This document shows, in pieces, positions 48,368 through 60,566 of a stretch of 64,000 nt of DNA. Both the position numbers and the translations under genes were made by a program. The notes below the pieces were generated by a model. That model was not told where the DNA came from. It saw only the letters and a program-made list of their open reading frames with translations, and searched no databases. The first letter of the stretch is position 1; each line of letters opens with the position of its first letter. Source of the stretch: Streptococcus marmotae (GTDB lineage: Bacteria; Bacillota; Bacilli; Lactobacillales; Streptococcaceae); the NCBI RefSeq assembly GCF_001623565.1, contig NZ_CP015196.1, positions 186,001 to 250,000 of the forward strand, given 5' to 3'.

Positions 48368-48850
48368 CTACTTTGCTTTTTCAACCTTCAAAATCTTAAT
48401 GTCATAGCTTCCGACCGGTGTTTGAACTGTCACAACATCGCCTGTTTTCTTGCCAATCAAAGCTTGACCAATTGGGCTTTCATTTGAGACTTTGTTGGCA
48501 AAAGCATCTGCTCCAGCAGCACCAACAATGGTGTAGACTTCCTCATCTGTTTCACCCACTTCTTGGACTGTAACCATTTTACCGATTGCAACTTCATCAG
48601 CTGCAACAGCATCGCTGTTAACAATCTCTGCATAGCGAATTTTCGTCTCAATCATCGAGATTTGCCCTTCGACAAAGGCTTGTTCGTCTTTTGCTGCTTC
48701 GTACTCGGAGTTTTCTGATAGGTCTCCGTATGAACGTGCAATCTTAATCCGTTCAACAATTTCAGGACGACGAACGAGTTTTAATTCTTCTAATTCTTTC
48801 TCCAATTTTTGTTTTTCTTCAAGTGTCATTGGATATGTTTTTTCTGCCAT
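48368..48850 (-). CDS. greA: Transcription elongation factor GreA
   Basis: The ATG at 48850 ([20 protein letters not shown]) is chosen because AAAAGGAAG lies upstream and the family starts so; the frame opens 75 bp earlier. The 160-residue protein has an N-terminal coiled coil with the acidic tip [16 protein letters not shown] and a C-terminal FKBP-like domain ([18 protein letters not shown]). It rescues backtracked RNA polymerase. It follows mltG. Confidence 0.95.
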   Translation of the reverse strand: MAEKTYPMTLEEKQKLEKELEELKLVRRPEIVERIKIARSYGDLSENSEYEAAKDEQAFVEGQISMIETKIRYAEIVNSDAVAADEVAIGKMVTVQEVGETDEEVYTIVGAAGADAFANKVSNESPIGQALIGKKTGDVVTVQTPVGSYDIKILKVEKAK

Positions 48851-48930
48851 TTTCTGTTTCTTCCTTTTAAAATTCTTTGATGAAAACAAAATTATGCGGA
48901 AACCCACATAATTTTGTCCGAGCAAGTGCT

Positions 48931-50628
48931 CTAGTTGTTTAATTTACTATTGACATATTTCTCAACATTTTGCTCATGTTCTTCGCCTGTCTCTGCGAAA
49001 TACACGGTTCCAGTTGTGACATCTGCAACAAAGTAATAATAGTTGGTCTTATTTGGTGCAAAAGTTGCTTCAATCGCAGCCTGACTTGGACTGTCTACCG
49101 GACCAGGCATCAATCCTGTATTAGTATAAATATTATAAGGAGAATTGATGGTGGTGTCAATTGCTGCATCTTCTTTTAGCGTCGTTTTTTCACCCAGTTT
49201 GCCCATTGCATACAAGATAGCAATATTGGATTGCAACGGCATTCCAGTATTAAGGCGGTTGTAGAACACCCCTGCGATAGTTCGACGATCCGCATCGGTC
49301 GCTCCTTCTTTTTCAACGAGTGAAGCTAAGGTCAATAATTGATTGACATCCAATCCTTTTGCTGCTAACTGGTCATAATAGGGTTGCAAACGCTCATCCA
49401 TCGCAGCAATCATTAGTTCAACCAACCCTTCCATAGTAGTGTCTGGCTTGTAATCATACGTTGCTGGGAAAAGGTAACCTTCTAAACGATACGTTGCTCC
49501 ACTATCTGCAGCAGGCAAGGTAGACAGGAGTCTTGGATAGGCCGCTACCATCTTATTGATAAACTCTTCATTTTTTACCGTTGCCAAAAAGTCGTCTGCT
49601 GTAAATGGTGTCTTTTCATCCTTGCTATTCTTGTAGACATTTTTGGTCACAGCTTGCGCAATCTGATTGATTGTAGATCCTTCAACGACAAGGATTTTCC
49701 CAGAAATTGGGTCTTGCGCTGTCGCTGTACCACCTTCTTGCAAGATTTTAGCCAACTCATCAACACTCATTGACTGATTCAAATTGTAAAATCCACTTTG
49801 GAAATTATTATAGCTTTTTAGCTTTGCATAGTAGTTAAAGACTGTTGCATTTTTAATCAAGTTACTTCCTTCAAGGATACGAGCGATTTCTTTGGTTGAT
49901 GAACCTTCTGGAATCTCTACTTGGATATTTTCTGTCGCTTGTGCATTGACAGGTTCAAGACTTGATTTTAAATACAGATAGCCTGTCACAGCCGTCACAA
50001 CTAATAACAGTAAAACCAGTGAGACAACTACTTTTACAATGCGTTTGGCAATACTATCTTGCTTTCTACGCTGACGATGACGGCGACGCGTCGCTGCTTC
50101 CCTGTTTGTTGTCTGCTGTTTCGGAGTCGGGGTAATAATGGTATCCTCCAATTCTGCTCGTGGGGCTTCTGCTTTTTGAAGCCTATCTCTTATCGAATGT
50201 TTATGAATAGCCAACGTCTCAGTCAAATCGTCTGGTTCAGCAGAAGCCTCATCTAGTACAACAACAGCCGTTGCTACTGGAACCTCGTCAAAAGGTGTAC
50301 TCGAGTGCTGAGCCATTTCGCTTGCTTGCTCAGGAGAATCCTGAATCTCAGCAGGGACTACTTTTTCTGGTTCTTCCTGTTCAGTATCTCCTGAGAAACG
50401 CGTCACCAACGAACCAGATTCTTCATCGGCTACCAAGGGTAATTTGATGCTCACTCGTGGTTGTGTTGTCGCTTGCTCAGAATGACCTTCTGCTATATTC
50501 TCGTCTGTCGTCAAAGAACCTGTAGGTCTCTTTGAATCAGACTGACGTTTTATTTCTTCTAAGTCACGCAAAATCTTGTCTCGAAAACTAGATGACTGCG
50601 TGTCTTTTTCATGTGAATCGTTTGCCAC
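48931..50628 (-). CDS. mltG: Endolytic transglycosylase MltG
   Basis: The 565-residue protein has a long, acidic, disordered cytoplasmic N-terminus (about 185 residues), one span ([21 protein letters not shown]) and an external YceG domain. [13 protein letters not shown] and the catalytic glutamate in [20 protein letters not shown] are visible. The long cytoplasmic part is the streptococcal form. MltG cuts nascent peptidoglycan strands and works with elongation machinery. It is upstream of greA as is usual. Confidence 0.94.
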   Translation of the reverse strand: MANDSHEKDTQSSSFRDKILRDLEEIKRQSDSKRPTGSLTTDENIAEGHSEQATTQPRVSIKLPLVADEESGSLVTRFSGDTEQEEPEKVVPAEIQDSPEQASEMAQHSSTPFDEVPVATAVVVLDEASAEPDDLTETLAIHKHSIRDRLQKAEAPRAELEDTIITPTPKQQTTNREAATRRRHRQRRKQDSIAKRIVKVVVSLVLLLLVVTAVTGYLYLKSSLEPVNAQATENIQVEIPEGSSTKEIARILEGSNLIKNATVFNYYAKLKSYNNFQSGFYNLNQSMSVDELAKILQEGGTATAQDPISGKILVVEGSTINQIAQAVTKNVYKNSKDEKTPFTADDFLATVKNEEFINKMVAAYPRLLSTLPAADSGATYRLEGYLFPATYDYKPDTTMEGLVELMIAAMDERLQPYYDQLAAKGLDVNQLLTLASLVEKEGATDADRRTIAGVFYNRLNTGMPLQSNIAILYAMGKLGEKTTLKEDAAIDTTINSPYNIYTNTGLMPGPVDSPSQAAIEATFAPNKTNYYYFVADVTTGTVYFAETGEEHEQNVEKYVNSKLNN

Positions 50629-50701
50629 AATAAAGCTCCTTTCAAACGGTTACAAGACATTATATCCTAAAATAAAGACAAAAGCAAGCACTACAACGAT
50701 A

Positions 50702-51187
50702 TCATGGGCATTTCCAATACATATCATACCAGACAGCACCGCCAAACTGGGATTCGGATACCCCTAAATCTTCAAACTGGTACATATTGTAGTAAGAAAG
50801 CAGGTAGTCTTTGCAGGTTAGGCTAATACCTTCATAACCGCCCTGCACTGCAATCTCTTTGATAGCTGCGATTAAAAGCGTTCCTATTCCTTGGCCTTTA
50901 TAGCCTTCTGCGACCGAAAGGCTTACAATAGCTAGATGAGAACAGGGAGCGTCCACTTTTTTCTTCCGCTTAAATAAATCATCTGTCACAGTAGCATGTC
51001 CTGTTGGAAGTGTTAAGATATAACCTGCTACATTCCCGTCATCTTCCATAACAAGGCAGGTCATAGCCTCCTGTTCCAGATAAAACCCTAAGACCTCTTT
51101 TGCGATTTGTTCTTCTGGATTAAAATTAGCCTGTTCAATCTGATGAACCTGTTCCAGATCTGCTAATCGTACATGTCGAATTTGCAT
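50702..51187 (-). CDS. GNAT family N-acetyltransferase
   Basis: The ATG at 51187 (MQIRHVRLADLEQVHQIEQANF) is chosen because AAAGGAGAAGG lies upstream. The 161-residue protein has the acetyl-CoA loop VAEGYKGQGIGTLL, the GNAT motif A. The substrate is not known. The gene lies between murC and mltG, as in other streptococci. Confidence 0.88.
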   Translation of the reverse strand: MQIRHVRLADLEQVHQIEQANFNPEEQIAKEVLGFYLEQEAMTCLVMEDDGNVAGYILTLPTGHATVTDDLFKRKKKVDAPCSHLAIVSLSVAEGYKGQGIGTLLIAAIKEIAVQGGYEGISLTCKDYLLSYYNMYQFEDLGVSESQFGGAVWYDMYWKCP

Positions 51188-51250
51188 CCCTTCTCCTTTT
51201 CTACACAATACCTAAATGAAATCGTTTCCTTTCTACTCGTTAAGACGAAT

Positions 51251-51283
51251 AAAAAGGAAGAGGTTGAGCACTAAGTCTCAGCC
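51251..51283 (-). terminator. murC terminator
   Basis: On the minus strand GGGGCTGAG-acttagtg-CTCAACCTC is followed by TTCCTTTTT. Confidence 0.7.
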
Positions 51284-51291
51284 CCTATGTT

Positions 51292-52623
51292 TTATTGAAC
51301 GTTATTGGATAGATTGGATAATAGACGTTCAAATGAATATTCGTAAGACTGAATATCTCCTGCCCCCATAAAGACATAAACGGCATTGTCATGGTCTAAG
51401 AGTGGAGAAGTATTTTCAACTGTTACAACCCCACCTTTTTTGTTGATTTTAGCTGCCAAATCTTCTACTTTTACTTGGCCATTATCTGTTTCCCGGGCTG
51501 ACCCATAGATTGGCGCTAGGTAGACGGCATCTGCTTCACTTAAAGCAAGGGCAAATTCGTCCAACAAGGCAATGGTGCGTGTAAAGGTATGTGGCTGGAA
51601 AATAGCTACGATTTCTTTACTTGGGTATTTTTGACGAGCTGCATCAAGCGTTGCGACAATTTCTGTCGGATGATGAGCAAAATCATCAATAATCACGGTC
51701 TTATTAACAATCTTTTCTGTAAAGCGACGTTTTACTCCACCAAAGGTTTTCAGGTGTTCTGCCACCAAGTTCAAGTCAAATCCTGCTACAAATAGGTTCG
51801 CAATCACAGCTGTTGCATTCAAGACATTGTGGCGACCAAAGGTTGGAATTTGAAACTGTCCCAATTCTTGTCCGGCATGGCTCACCTTGAATTGTGATCC
51901 TGCCGTTGAGGGCTGTAAATCATAGGCTACAAAGTCATTGTCCTCATCGAAGCCATAGTAATAAATCGGTGCAGTCGCAGTAATACGACGGAGCTGCGCA
52001 TCCTCACCATACACAAACAAGCCTTTTTGTACTTGCTTTGCGTAATCATCAAAGGCCTGAAAGACATCCTCTAAACTGGTAAAGTAATCAGGGTGGTCAA
52101 AGTCAATGTTTGTAATGATACTGTATTCTGGATGATAGGGCATGAAATGGCGTTCGTATTCGTCTGACTCAAAAACAAAGTATTGAGCATTTTCTGAACC
52201 GCGACCAGTTCCATCTCCAATCAAATAACTGGTATCTGTGATATTACGCATCACATGTGCCAAGAGACCGGTTGTAGACGTTTTTCCATGCGCCCCTGCC
52301 ACTCCAAAGCTAGTAAAGTTCCGCATGAATTGGCCTAAAAATTCATGATAGCGTTTATAGGAGAACCCCTGTGCATCCGCATAAGCAATCTCTACATTAT
52401 TGTCTGGGCGAAAGGCATTTCCAGCAATAAGCTCAACATCTGTTGTGATATTGTCCTCGCTAAAGGGTAAAATCTCAATTCCTGCTTGCTCAAGACCACG
52501 TTGGGTAAAATAATACTTTTCTACATCACTTCCTTGAACCTGATGTCCCATTTGATGTAAGAGTAAAGCCAAGGCACTCATCCCCGAGCCTTTGATTCCA
52601 ATAAAATGATAGGTTTTTGTCAT
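51292..52623 (-). CDS. murC: UDP-N-acetylmuramate-L-alanine ligase
   Basis: The 443-residue Mur ligase adds L-Ala to UDP-MurNAc. The N-terminal Rossmann motif is [18 protein letters not shown]; the ATP loop is [28 protein letters not shown] and GAGDI are further MurC features. The start overlaps the upstream hypothetical gene by 4 bp. Essential for wall synthesis. Confidence 0.96.
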   Translation of the reverse strand: MTKTYHFIGIKGSGMSALALLLHQMGHQVQGSDVEKYYFTQRGLEQAGIEILPFSEDNITTDVELIAGNAFRPDNNVEIAYADAQGFSYKRYHEFLGQFMRNFTSFGVAGAHGKTSTTGLLAHVMRNITDTSYLIGDGTGRGSENAQYFVFESDEYERHFMPYHPEYSIITNIDFDHPDYFTSLEDVFQAFDDYAKQVQKGLFVYGEDAQLRRITATAPIYYYGFDEDNDFVAYDLQPSTAGSQFKVSHAGQELGQFQIPTFGRHNVLNATAVIANLFVAGFDLNLVAEHLKTFGGVKRRFTEKIVNKTVIIDDFAHHPTEIVATLDAARQKYPSKEIVAIFQPHTFTRTIALLDEFALALSEADAVYLAPIYGSARETDNGQVKVEDLAAKINKKGGVVTVENTSPLLDHDNAVYVFMGAGDIQSYEYSFERLLSNLSNNVQ

Positions 52624-53273
52624 TCTAATCCTTCTTCCATGTGTGTTAGGTTTAGTTCTTGTGCTAATTGACGTTCACGATTGGCGATACGTTCTGGATA
52701 GTTGTAGACCTGACTTTTCTTTAAAAAGTCATACGAATTTTTAGCAATCGGTCGTTCTTGCCCTCTTTCTTCCTTTTTAAGCGGATAGACAACAGGCATG
52801 TCTGCTAAAATGTAGTCCGTCTGCCGTAACCGATTCGCCAAGGCTGTTAATTGGGGCACCTTTTTTTCAACCAAAGGAGCTGTTACCTGTTGTTTGGTTG
52901 GTGTAACAGGATGGGGCTTCTTTTCTTGGTGGAGATAAGAAGCTGATCGTTTTTTCTTCAAATCTTCACGGGCCATTTCACGCGCTAACTGACCTTGTGT
53001 TTTAACTGGTGCTTTTGAAACAGGCTTTTGATACCGCTCTTTACGAGAATAATGGCTCGGCTTCGCTTCAAATACCGGAGCTTCTATCCCACGCTCTACT
53101 CGATTCCTAGGAGCCGGCTGACCACTTGATTCTTGCCAAAAATCCCTTTCTTGATACGGCCCTCTAATGTTGCTAATGAGGTCTCCTTCATCGTACAATC
53201 TCATTTCAGGATTTTCCACCACTATGCGCTCATCGTCAGCTACTAGCGGAAATCTTGTCTGCATTCTTACCAT
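52620..53273 (-). CDS. Hypothetical basic protein between SNF2 helicase and murC
   Basis: This 217-residue protein was not recognised. It is hydrophilic, with no signal or membrane span. The central part (residues 60-130) is rich in Lys, Arg, Gln and Pro, and so probably disordered. The C-terminal end has [33 protein letters not shown], quoted here as positions about 180-213 with key residues YDFLKKS. It overlaps murC by 4 bp. The same gene order occurs in other streptococci. The coupling suggests a cell-wall or division role, which is inference. Confidence 0.7.
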   Translation of the reverse strand: MVRMQTRFPLVADDERIVVENPEMRLYDEGDLISNIRGPYQERDFWQESSGQPAPRNRVERGIEAPVFEAKPSHYSRKERYQKPVSKAPVKTQGQLAREMAREDLKKKRSASYLHQEKKPHPVTPTKQQVTAPLVEKKVPQLTALANRLRQTDYILADMPVVYPLKKEERGQERPIAKNSYDFLKKSQVYNYPERIANRERQLAQELNLTHMEEGLE

Positions 53274-53433
53274 AAGCTCTTCCTTTCAATCGATTATTAT
53301 ACCATACCTTCTAGTCTTTGACTATCTTTTTCCCTTTTTTGGTTGCAGGGCTCCCCCTGAAAATACTCCGTTTATCAAGGAGTTGCATTCCACAACGGTT
53401 GAAAATCCCATTCAGCGGTTCTCCTTCTCTTTT

Positions 53434-56400
53434 CTACTGGACTATTCCTAGAATTTCTCGGATATCGTCTACTGTCATGCTGGCCCGACTTTCATTACCG
53501 TCTAAGACAGTGGTTACGAGATTCTTCTTGCTTTCTTGTAGGGCCTGGATTTTTTCTTCGATTGTGCCACGTGTAATCAGGCGATAGCATTCCACTTTTT
53601 CAGTTTGCCCCATGCGGTGAGCGCGGCTAATCGCCTGAGCTTCGACAGCTGGATTCCACCATAGGTCCACTAAAATCACGCTATCTGCTCCTGTCAGATT
53701 CAGTCCGACACCACCTGCTTTGAGCGAAATAAGAAAGACATCACGACTGCCTGCATTAAAAGCTGTTGTCATTTCCTGACGTAGATGGGCTGGAGTTGAC
53801 CCCGTCAGCTTATAACTGGTCAAGCCAAGTTCCTCTACTTCCCTCTCAATCCTATCTAGCATATTCCTAAATTGTGAAAAAATCAAGACCCGGTGATTGC
53901 CTTCTTTGAGTTGACGGAGCAACTCTCTTAGGCTTTCGAGTTTGCCACTTTCTCCCTGATAATCATCCATAAAGAGACTTGGGGTATCACAGATTTGTCG
54001 AAGTCTGGTAATACCCGCTAGAATTTCGATTTTGTTTTGTTGAATCTCCTCATCGCTCGCACTGGCAATCCGATACTGCATTTGTTTGAGCTGGGCTAGA
54101 TAAACCACTTTCTGCTCATCGGTCAGCTCATTTAAGACCGTCATTTCGAGCAAGTCTGGCAGTTCAAGCAAGACATCTTCTTTTTTCCGTCTGAGGATAA
54201 ACGGCTTAATCAGGCGTGCCACTTCTACTGCTGAGAGTTTGGTAAATTCCATTCTTCCTGGCAATAGACCTGGTAAGACAATTTGAAAAATAGACCATAA
54301 TTCTGACAAATGATTCTCAATTGGTGTCCCTGATAGAGCAAAGCAATTGCCGACTTCAAAATTGTGCAACAACTGGGCAATCTTACTCTGGCTATTTTTC
54401 ATGACTTGCGCTTCGTCTAAGATGAGATAATCGTAGCGAGTCTCTTGATACCATTCGATATCTTGTCGGAAGGAATGGTAGCTCGTAATGACAATCTGAT
54501 GTCCGCCACGAATCTGCTCTTCTCGTTTTTCCTTAGTCCCATAGGCTACAGTAATATCTAAATCAGGTGCAAATGTCTGACACTCGCTCTGCCAATTATA
54601 GATAAGGCTTGAAGGAGCTAGGATGAGAACCTTGGAATCTTCCTCCAGATGGCTAGTTAAAAAAGCAATGGTCTGCAAGGTCTTTCCCAAGCCCATATCA
54701 TCAGCCAAAATTCCACCAAAACCATGGTAATCCAGCATAGACATCCATTTAACTCCTAATTGCTGATACTCCCGTAAGGAAGCATTTAGCTGCAATTCAG
54801 GTAGGGCAAACGATTCTGGATGGGCCAGATCATAGGCTAACTGCTGAAAGTCTTTTGAAAATTGAATCCCAGACTGATGTTCCCATACCTGCGATAACTG
54901 ATAAGAGGCAAAGCGATTTAGTTCTAAGTGTCCTGCTGATGTATGGCGAGCCCGTAATTCCTGCAAGGTTCGACTGATTTTTTTGGTTTCCTCATCAAAG
55001 ATGACGACTTTTCCAGTCTGACTAGTAAAATGTGTTGCATCTTCTAACAAGGCAGTCACTACTTGATCGATTTCGGCTTCTGCTATCCCAGCAAAATCAA
55101 AGGAAATATCCAGCAATGAACCACCTGTTGCTACTGTAATCTGCGGCTTCATCTCAATGAGACGATCCTCCAAGTCCTTTGATAAATGTACCTGACCCAA
55201 GGCCCTTAACTTGGCTACAGTCTGGCTGAAAAATCTGTACCATTCTTCTCCATTTAATCGCGGATGGCGAGCAGTAAAACGTCCGCTAAAACCAGCCTCT
55301 TGGATTGCTTTTTCTACCATTTCCAGATGTTGAAAATGATAAGAGAAGGGGAGGGACTGTAATTCTGTCAGCGTTCTGACCTTCCCTTGCTCAAATTCCA
55401 GAATCAACTGAAGCACAATCTCATCCTCATCTTGCAGGGATAATTCAAATGCTGGTTTAAAATCACGAATGATAAAGCGCTTAGGAGCTTTAACCTTCCC
55501 AACCAATTGTAATGCCAAGAGACTAAGAGCTAAGCGTTCCTGATCTTGAAAATCAAACTGGACTGATTTTATCCCTGTTTCATCAACTTGTACTCCTTTG
55601 AGAGAACTCAGAATCTGCTCTTGCTTGCGTTCAACCTGGTAGAGACAATTTTCCACTAAGAGATAGCGACCATTAAAGAGTTCTCTAAAAGGTCTTTCTA
55701 GAATCTGCAATTCAATCATATACTGATGCACCACAACTGTAAACTGGTAACATTCGGCTCTTTCATCAAAGGCCAGCAAATGCAGTTCAGAATAACTTGT
55801 CATATCGTGCTGAAATGCAAAGGATTCCAACTGCATAAAGAGGTCCAGTCCTTCTTCAAAACAGGCTAGCGGTAGGCGCAGATGGCGACCATAATGGACT
55901 AACATATCCAAATCACCCACTTTTTTATCCGGAATAAGTCGCCATAAAAACTCTAGTACATCTTGGCTTGCCGCATCAAACTGTTGAAAAACAAGAGGCT
56001 CATAGTAATTTTTACCAATTTGGTAGTATCCTCCCTTTTTTACAGCCTGTAAAAATGCTCCAATATCACGGATTACATAGCTCCGTTGATCCGGCAAACG
56101 TTCAATTTTCAAGCTCCAATCGATATTGGTATCAAAGAGGAGTAGTTGACCTTCTATGGCTAGACGATAGTGAACACCTCCCCCTTTATCCGAAGCTAGT
56201 AAATCATCTAAAAATAAGCCACCAAAATAGGTTCTGCGTACGGTTTCCTCATGTTCTACTTGGTCTGTTGAAAGTTGTTCTTCTAGGAGTTTTCCTTCAA
56301 TATCATTTTTTAAAAAATATTCGGCAGCTGCCAAGTGCTGACAGTAGCCCTTTTGCGAAAACAAGTGACAACTGCAAGAAAGATTCGTCTCATCTAGGGT

Positions 56401-56529
56401 ATAGCAAAAATCTTCTTCAGCAATTCGCAAAAAGAGTTGCCTATCTTCTACCTGTTTTACCTCTACTTGTCCCGTTTCATAGAGCAAGATTCCTTCTTGG
56501 CGAATCCGCCCCGGCATCAATCGACCCAT
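53434..56529 (-). CDS. SNF2-family helicase with SWIM zinc finger
   Basis: The 1031-residue protein starts with a SWIM finger ([15 protein letters not shown], about residues 52-66). A bacterial SNF2-associated region follows to about residue 570, then the ATPase core: Walker [15 protein letters not shown], motif II DEAQ, and the C-terminal helicase motifs [17 protein letters not shown] and HRMGQTEKV. Such proteins translocate on DNA or remodel RNA polymerase (RapA-like). The role in streptococci is unknown. It leads the gene group into murC. Confidence 0.92.
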   Translation of the reverse strand: MGRLMPGRIRQEGILLYETGQVEVKQVEDRQLFLRIAEEDFCYTLDETNLSCSCHLFSQKGYCQHLAAAEYFLKNDIEGKLLEEQLSTDQVEHEETVRRTYFGGLFLDDLLASDKGGGVHYRLAIEGQLLLFDTNIDWSLKIERLPDQRSYVIRDIGAFLQAVKKGGYYQIGKNYYEPLVFQQFDAASQDVLEFLWRLIPDKKVGDLDMLVHYGRHLRLPLACFEEGLDLFMQLESFAFQHDMTSYSELHLLAFDERAECYQFTVVVHQYMIELQILERPFRELFNGRYLLVENCLYQVERKQEQILSSLKGVQVDETGIKSVQFDFQDQERLALSLLALQLVGKVKAPKRFIIRDFKPAFELSLQDEDEIVLQLILEFEQGKVRTLTELQSLPFSYHFQHLEMVEKAIQEAGFSGRFTARHPRLNGEEWYRFFSQTVAKLRALGQVHLSKDLEDRLIEMKPQITVATGGSLLDISFDFAGIAEAEIDQVVTALLEDATHFTSQTGKVVIFDEETKKISRTLQELRARHTSAGHLELNRFASYQLSQVWEHQSGIQFSKDFQQLAYDLAHPESFALPELQLNASLREYQQLGVKWMSMLDYHGFGGILADDMGLGKTLQTIAFLTSHLEEDSKVLILAPSSLIYNWQSECQTFAPDLDITVAYGTKEKREEQIRGGHQIVITSYHSFRQDIEWYQETRYDYLILDEAQVMKNSQSKIAQLLHNFEVGNCFALSGTPIENHLSELWSIFQIVLPGLLPGRMEFTKLSAVEVARLIKPFILRRKKEDVLLELPDLLEMTVLNELTDEQKVVYLAQLKQMQYRIASASDEEIQQNKIEILAGITRLRQICDTPSLFMDDYQGESGKLESLRELLRQLKEGNHRVLIFSQFRNMLDRIEREVEELGLTSYKLTGSTPAHLRQEMTTAFNAGSRDVFLISLKAGGVGLNLTGADSVILVDLWWNPAVEAQAISRAHRMGQTEKVECYRLITRGTIEEKIQALQESKKNLVTTVLDGNESRASMTVDDIREILGIVQ

Positions 56530-56779
56530 ATAAACTCCTTTATCTTATCTCTTCATTATAGCACACTTTCCCAAATACATTAAAGGAGAGACTTTTCATT
56601 TTTCATCCGTATTCCGTTTCGTTTGCAAAAACCACAAAATAAACCGATAAAAAGAGGCTCTATAATATCTGTAGTGGGTACGCCCGCCACAGAGATTATG
56701 GAGCCTTTTTCAGTGTAGAAAAAAAGTTCCATATGACCTATAATGAAAAGCGACACAACTATCATTTAGAAAGACTCAT

Positions 56780-58088
56780 ATGGAACAACTAAATCTTATC
56801 ACAAATTTTCTCAAAATGAAAGACAAAAATATCACGATCACTAATGAATGCGACATGGGAACACACTTAGAACTCCACGGTCACTTGGATTACACAGCCC
56901 CTAAATGCCCTTCCTGCAAGGGACAAATGGCTAAGTACGACTTCCAGAAAGCCTCTAAAATCCCCTACTTAGAAACTGCTGGCTACCCGCTACTTATCCG
57001 CCTTCGAAAGCGTCGTTTCAAATGCAAGGAATGTGGGAAAATGGCGGTCGCTGAAACTCCTATTGTTAAGAAAAACCATCAAATCTCTGTCGCTGTCAAC
57101 CAGAAAATCGCACAATTACTCATCGAAAAGCAAGCAATGACACATATCGCACACAGACTCTCCATTTCAACATCTACAGTTATTCGAAAACTCAATGAGT
57201 TTAAGTTTGAAACGGATTGGGCTAAGCTTCCAGAAATCATGTCCTGGGATGAGTATGCCTTCAAGAAAGGGAAAATGAGCTTTATCGCTCAAGATTTTGA
57301 CACAAATAACATCATCGCTATCCTTGATGGAAGAACGCAAGCAACCATCCGAAATCACTTTCTGAGATACCCTAGACAGGTCAGAAACCGCGTTAAATTC
57401 ATCACTATGGACATGTTTAGCCCCTACTATAAATTGGCTAAACCCTTCGCCCTCCAATTTCTAAGCTCAGGCTGAAACAGTCTATTCCCAGACTGTTTCA
57501 CTCCCACATGCCAAAATCGTGCTTGATCGTTTCCACGTTGTGCAACATCTCAGCCGTGCTATGAACCGTGTCCGTACCCAAATCATGAATGCTTTTGACC
57601 GCAAATCGCATGAATACAAGACGCTCAAACGCTACTGGAAACTGGTACAACAAGATAGCCGTAAACTCAGTGACAAGCGGTTTTATCGCCCTACTTTTCG
57701 CATGCATTTGACCAATAAGGAAATCTTAGACAAGCTCCTATCCTACTCAGATGAGTTACGACAACATTATGAACTCTATCAACTTCTTTTATTCCATTTC
57801 CAAGAGAAAAACTCAGATCATTTCTTTGACCTAATTGAGCAAGAAATAGCCACTGTTAACCCTATTTTCCAGACGGTATTTAAGACGTTTCTAAAGGATA
57901 AGGACAAGGTTTTAAACGCCTTGGAATTGCCTTATTCCAACGCTAAATTGGAAGCTACCAATAATCTTATCAAAGTCATCAAGCGTAATGCCTTTGGATT
58001 TCGGAACTTTGAAAACTTCAAAAAGCGGATTTTGATTGCCATCAATATCAAAAAAGAGAAGACCAACTTGGTCCTCTCTAGATGTTAG
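56780..58088 (+). pseudogene. ISL3-family transposase, interrupted
   Basis: The first part (to 57475; 231 residues) has the zinc-ribbon region (CPSCKGQM ... CKECGKMA), a helix-turn-helix and the DDE-domain start (SWDEYAFKKGK; MDMFSPYYKLAK). The second part (57519-58088) begins with the DRFHVVQHLSRAMNR motif and holds the catalytic glutamate region SNAKLEATNNLIKVIKRNAFG. Between them an extra piece of about 55-60 bp contains GAAACAGTC...GACTGTTTC and a stop, breaking the frame. The transposase is probably inactive. Confidence 0.88.
57432..57512. repeat. Small hairpin insertion inside the transposase gene
   Basis: TGAAACAGTC-tattccca-GACTGTTTCA (57471-57502) lies in sequence with no counterpart expected between KLAK and the DRFHVV motif. 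The CAGTC...GACTG core equals that of the hairpin repeats at 4705-4930 and 16358-16647. Confidence 0.65.
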
Positions 58089-58121
58089 CTGACATCTACC
58101 CACTACAGTTGACAAAGAGCC

Positions 58122-58160
58122 TAAAAAGAACCGAGTTGGTCGCTAAATCAACTCGGTTTT
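58122..58160 (-). terminator. Terminator hit by the IS element
   Basis: On the minus strand AACCGAGTTG...CAACTCGGTT is followed by CTTTTTA, which is the duplicated target. Confidence 0.75.
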
Positions 58161-58178
58161 ATTCTATTGTAATCTCCA

Positions 58179-58514
58179 CTATTTCGTTTTTTGCTCTACG
58201 GCACGATAATAGCGTGTATCTTGAATTATTTTTTTCGAGTAGAGAACAATCACTTTCCCATAAAGGAACAAGAGAACGCTATACACTCCTGCAAGAAGGA
58301 GATAAATCCCTTCTATCTTTCCCAAAAGAGCCTTAAGCGTACTAGCAAGAAGAACCAGCAATAATAAAGCAAGGAGTAAAAGATACAGGTAAGCGAGTAA
58401 ACTCAGCCAATACCGCCATGAAAACGGTGCATAGGCAGCCGCATTGTAATTCAACCATTTTTTAGCATAGTGGACAAAGCCAGAACTGATTGTGAAAAAA
58501 ATCAAGTACTGCAA
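58179..58514 (-). CDS. Small membrane protein of unknown function
   Basis: The start is TTG at 58514, 8 bases after AAAGGAG. The 111-residue product has two or three strong spans (SLLAYLYLLLLALLLLVLLA; GIYLLLAGVYSVLLFLYG) and an N-terminal amphipathic part. I do not recognise a family. It follows der by 14 bp and likely shares its transcript, ending at the 58122-58160 hairpin. Confidence 0.65.
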   Translation of the reverse strand: MQYLIFFTISSGFVHYAKKWLNYNAAAYAPFSWRYWLSLLAYLYLLLLALLLLVLLASTLKALLGKIEGIYLLLAGVYSVLLFLYGKVIVLYSKKIIQDTRYYRAVEQKTK

Positions 58515-58528
58515 AAGTCTTCTCCTTT

Positions 58529-59839
58529 TTACTTGCGTTTACGAGCAATTAAATGAATGGGGGTGCCTTCAAAGACGAAGGCCTTGCGGATTTGATTTTC
58601 AAGGAAACGCAGGTAAGAGAAATGCATAAGTTCTTCCTCGTTAACAAAGATGACAAAGGTAGGTGGCTTGGTCGCCACTTGGGTCGCATAGAAAATCTTG
58701 AGGCGTTTGCCCTTGTCAGTAGGCGTTGGGTTGATGGCAATGGCATCCATGATGACATCATTCAAGACCGCAGACGGAATCCGTGTCTGCTGGCTTTCGC
58801 TAATCTGCTTAATCATGGCAGGCAATTTATGCAAACGTTGCTTGGTCAGAGCCGATACAAATATAATCGGTGCATAAGACAAATATTGGAATTGGTCCCT
58901 GATGTCTGCTTCCCAATTCTGCATAGTTTTATTGTCTTTTTCAAGGGTATCCCACTTATTGACAACGATGATAATCCCTTTTCCTGCTTCATGAGCAAAA
59001 CCAGCAATCCGCTTATCATACTCACGAATTCCTTCTTCAGCATTCAAGACCATGAGGACCACATCAGAACGGTCAATGGCACGCATAGCACGCATGACAG
59101 AGTATTTCTCTGTATTCTCATAGATTTTTCCAGATTTACGCATACCGGCTGTGTCAATCATGGTAAATTCTTGACCTTCGCTATCCGTAAAGATTGTATC
59201 AATCGCATCTCGAGTCGTACCTGCAACAGGACTCGCAATCACACGCTCTTCACCCAAAATAGCATTAATCAGACTAGATTTCCCAACATTTGGACGCCCA
59301 ATCAAGCTGAACTTGATCATATCTGGATTTTCTTCTTCAAGCTCTGCTGGAAGATTTTCCACAATGGCATCCAAGACATCACCTGTCCCAATTCCATGAA
59401 CCGATGATACTGGGTAAGGATCTCCTAAGCCCAAGGCATAGAAATCATAAATGTCGCTACGCATTTCAGGGTTATCGACCTTGTTCACTGCTAAAATAAC
59501 TGGTTTATTAGTCTTATAAAGGATTTTGGCAACATATTCATCCGCATCTGTCACACCTTCTTTTCCGGATACAACAAAGACGATGACATCTGCCTCACTC
59601 ATGGCAATTTCTGCCTGATGCTTGATTTGTTCCATAAAGGGTGCATCGACATCATCGATTCCCCCTGTGTCAATGATACTGAAATGACGGTTGAGCCATT
59701 CAGCCGTTGTATAAATGCGGTCACGAGTGACACCTTCCACATCTTCTACAATGGAAATGCGTTCACCAGCAATCCGATTAAATAAGGTTGATTTTCCAAC
59801 GTTGGGACGTCCCACGATGGCAATAGTTGGTAGAGCCAT
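58529..59839 (-). CDS. der: Ribosome-assembly GTPase Der (EngA)
   Basis: The 436-residue protein has two tandem GTPase domains and a KH-like C-domain. The P-loops are [14 protein letters not shown] and [14 protein letters not shown], with the G4 motifs NKVD and NKWD. It acts in 50S subunit maturation and is essential. It starts downstream of the dnaI-nitroreductase pair by 13 bp. Confidence 0.97.
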   Translation of the reverse strand: MALPTIAIVGRPNVGKSTLFNRIAGERISIVEDVEGVTRDRIYTTAEWLNRHFSIIDTGGIDDVDAPFMEQIKHQAEIAMSEADVIVFVVSGKEGVTDADEYVAKILYKTNKPVILAVNKVDNPEMRSDIYDFYALGLGDPYPVSSVHGIGTGDVLDAIVENLPAELEEENPDMIKFSLIGRPNVGKSSLINAILGEERVIASPVAGTTRDAIDTIFTDSEGQEFTMIDTAGMRKSGKIYENTEKYSVMRAMRAIDRSDVVLMVLNAEEGIREYDKRIAGFAHEAGKGIIIVVNKWDTLEKDNKTMQNWEADIRDQFQYLSYAPIIFVSALTKQRLHKLPAMIKQISESQQTRIPSAVLNDVIMDAIAINPTPTDKGKRLKIFYATQVATKPPTFVIFVNEEELMHFSYLRFLENQIRKAFVFEGTPIHLIARKRK

Positions 59840-59852
59840 TGCTCCTCCTTTT

Positions 59853-60566
59853 CTATAGTAACTGTTTTTCTTTCAAAAGTGTTTTCGTGCTTGCTTGCTC
59901 TGCTTGACCAAACTGAGCGACCAGACGTTCCGACCAGGTTTCTTTCTGTCTAGCTCCTGCATAGTCTGATTGAACTTGATCATAAGCAAGAATCGTCTCT
60001 AGTCCCTGTTCCTTGTATTCTTCCTGAAAGACAATGGCATCATGAGGTAGACGCGGTTTAACAGGAAAATGCTGGTTTGGTTTTCCTAAAGCAATACAGA
60101 AAATAGGATAGGTGTAGTCTGGTAACTTAAAGAGAGCTGCTACCTCGCATGCTACATGGCGAATCATCCCAATAAATACACCTCCGTAGCCCAAACTTTC
60201 AGCTGCTAGGAGACTGTTTTGACCAGCTAATGCCGCATCAACCGATGAAATCAAAAGATTTTCTGGTCCTTTCGCATCGAAAGCGGATTGATGCAATTCA
60301 GCCGCCTTACTAGCACGATAATGATCTCCTACAAAGAGCAAAATCGTATCGGCCTGTAAAATCGCAGGCTGAGGAGTCAGAGCGTGAAGTGCTTCTTTTT
60401 TCTCGTTTGAACGCACAACAATAATGGAATACGACTGAAAATTCTTCCATGTCGAGGCTGCACGTCCTGCACTGATGATTGTTTGTAAATGCTCTTCTGA
60501 AATAGGCTCTTCTGTAAATCGACGAACAGAGCTATGGGATAACATCAAATCAATGGTCTCATTCAT
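59853..60566 (-). CDS. NfsA/NfrA-like flavin nitroreductase
   Basis: The 237-residue FMN-dependent oxidoreductase has the N-terminal [18 protein letters not shown] and [19 protein letters not shown] FMN site (seen as [16 protein letters not shown]). [12 protein letters not shown] and [18 protein letters not shown] are family motifs. It probably uses NADPH to reduce nitro compounds or quinones. It overlaps dnaI by 4 bp, a linkage with no obvious functional reason. Confidence 0.9.
   Translation of the reverse strand: MNETIDLMLSHSSVRRFTEEPISEEHLQTIISAGRAASTWKNFQSYSIIVVRSNEKKEALHALTPQPAILQADTILLFVGDHYRASKAAELHQSAFDAKGPENLLISSVDAALAGQNSLLAAESLGYGGVFIGMIRHVACEVAALFKLPDYTYPIFCIALGKPNQHFPVKPRLPHDAIVFQEEYKEQGLETILAYDQVQSDYAGARQKETWSERLVAQFGQAEQASTKTLLKEKQLL

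Larger units (their letters stand above)
56656..58121 (+). mobile_element. ISL3-family insertion sequence (1466 bp) with 8-bp target duplication
   Basis: The inverted ends are GGCTCTATAATATCTGTAG and, at the right inverted, GGCTCTTTGTCAACTGTAG, each continuing TGGGTA. The direct repeat TAAAAAGA flanks it at 56648-56655 and 58122-58129. It encodes one transposase, broken in the middle. The target was the T-run of a terminator of the minus-strand gene at 58179-58514. Type and size match IS1167/IS1193-like elements of streptococci. Confidence 0.92.

Noticed and set aside
58553..59407. 284-codon plus-strand frame opposite der
   Set aside because: It is a shadow of the der coding sequence, which has all GTPase motifs. 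It has no promoter or ribosome site of its own.
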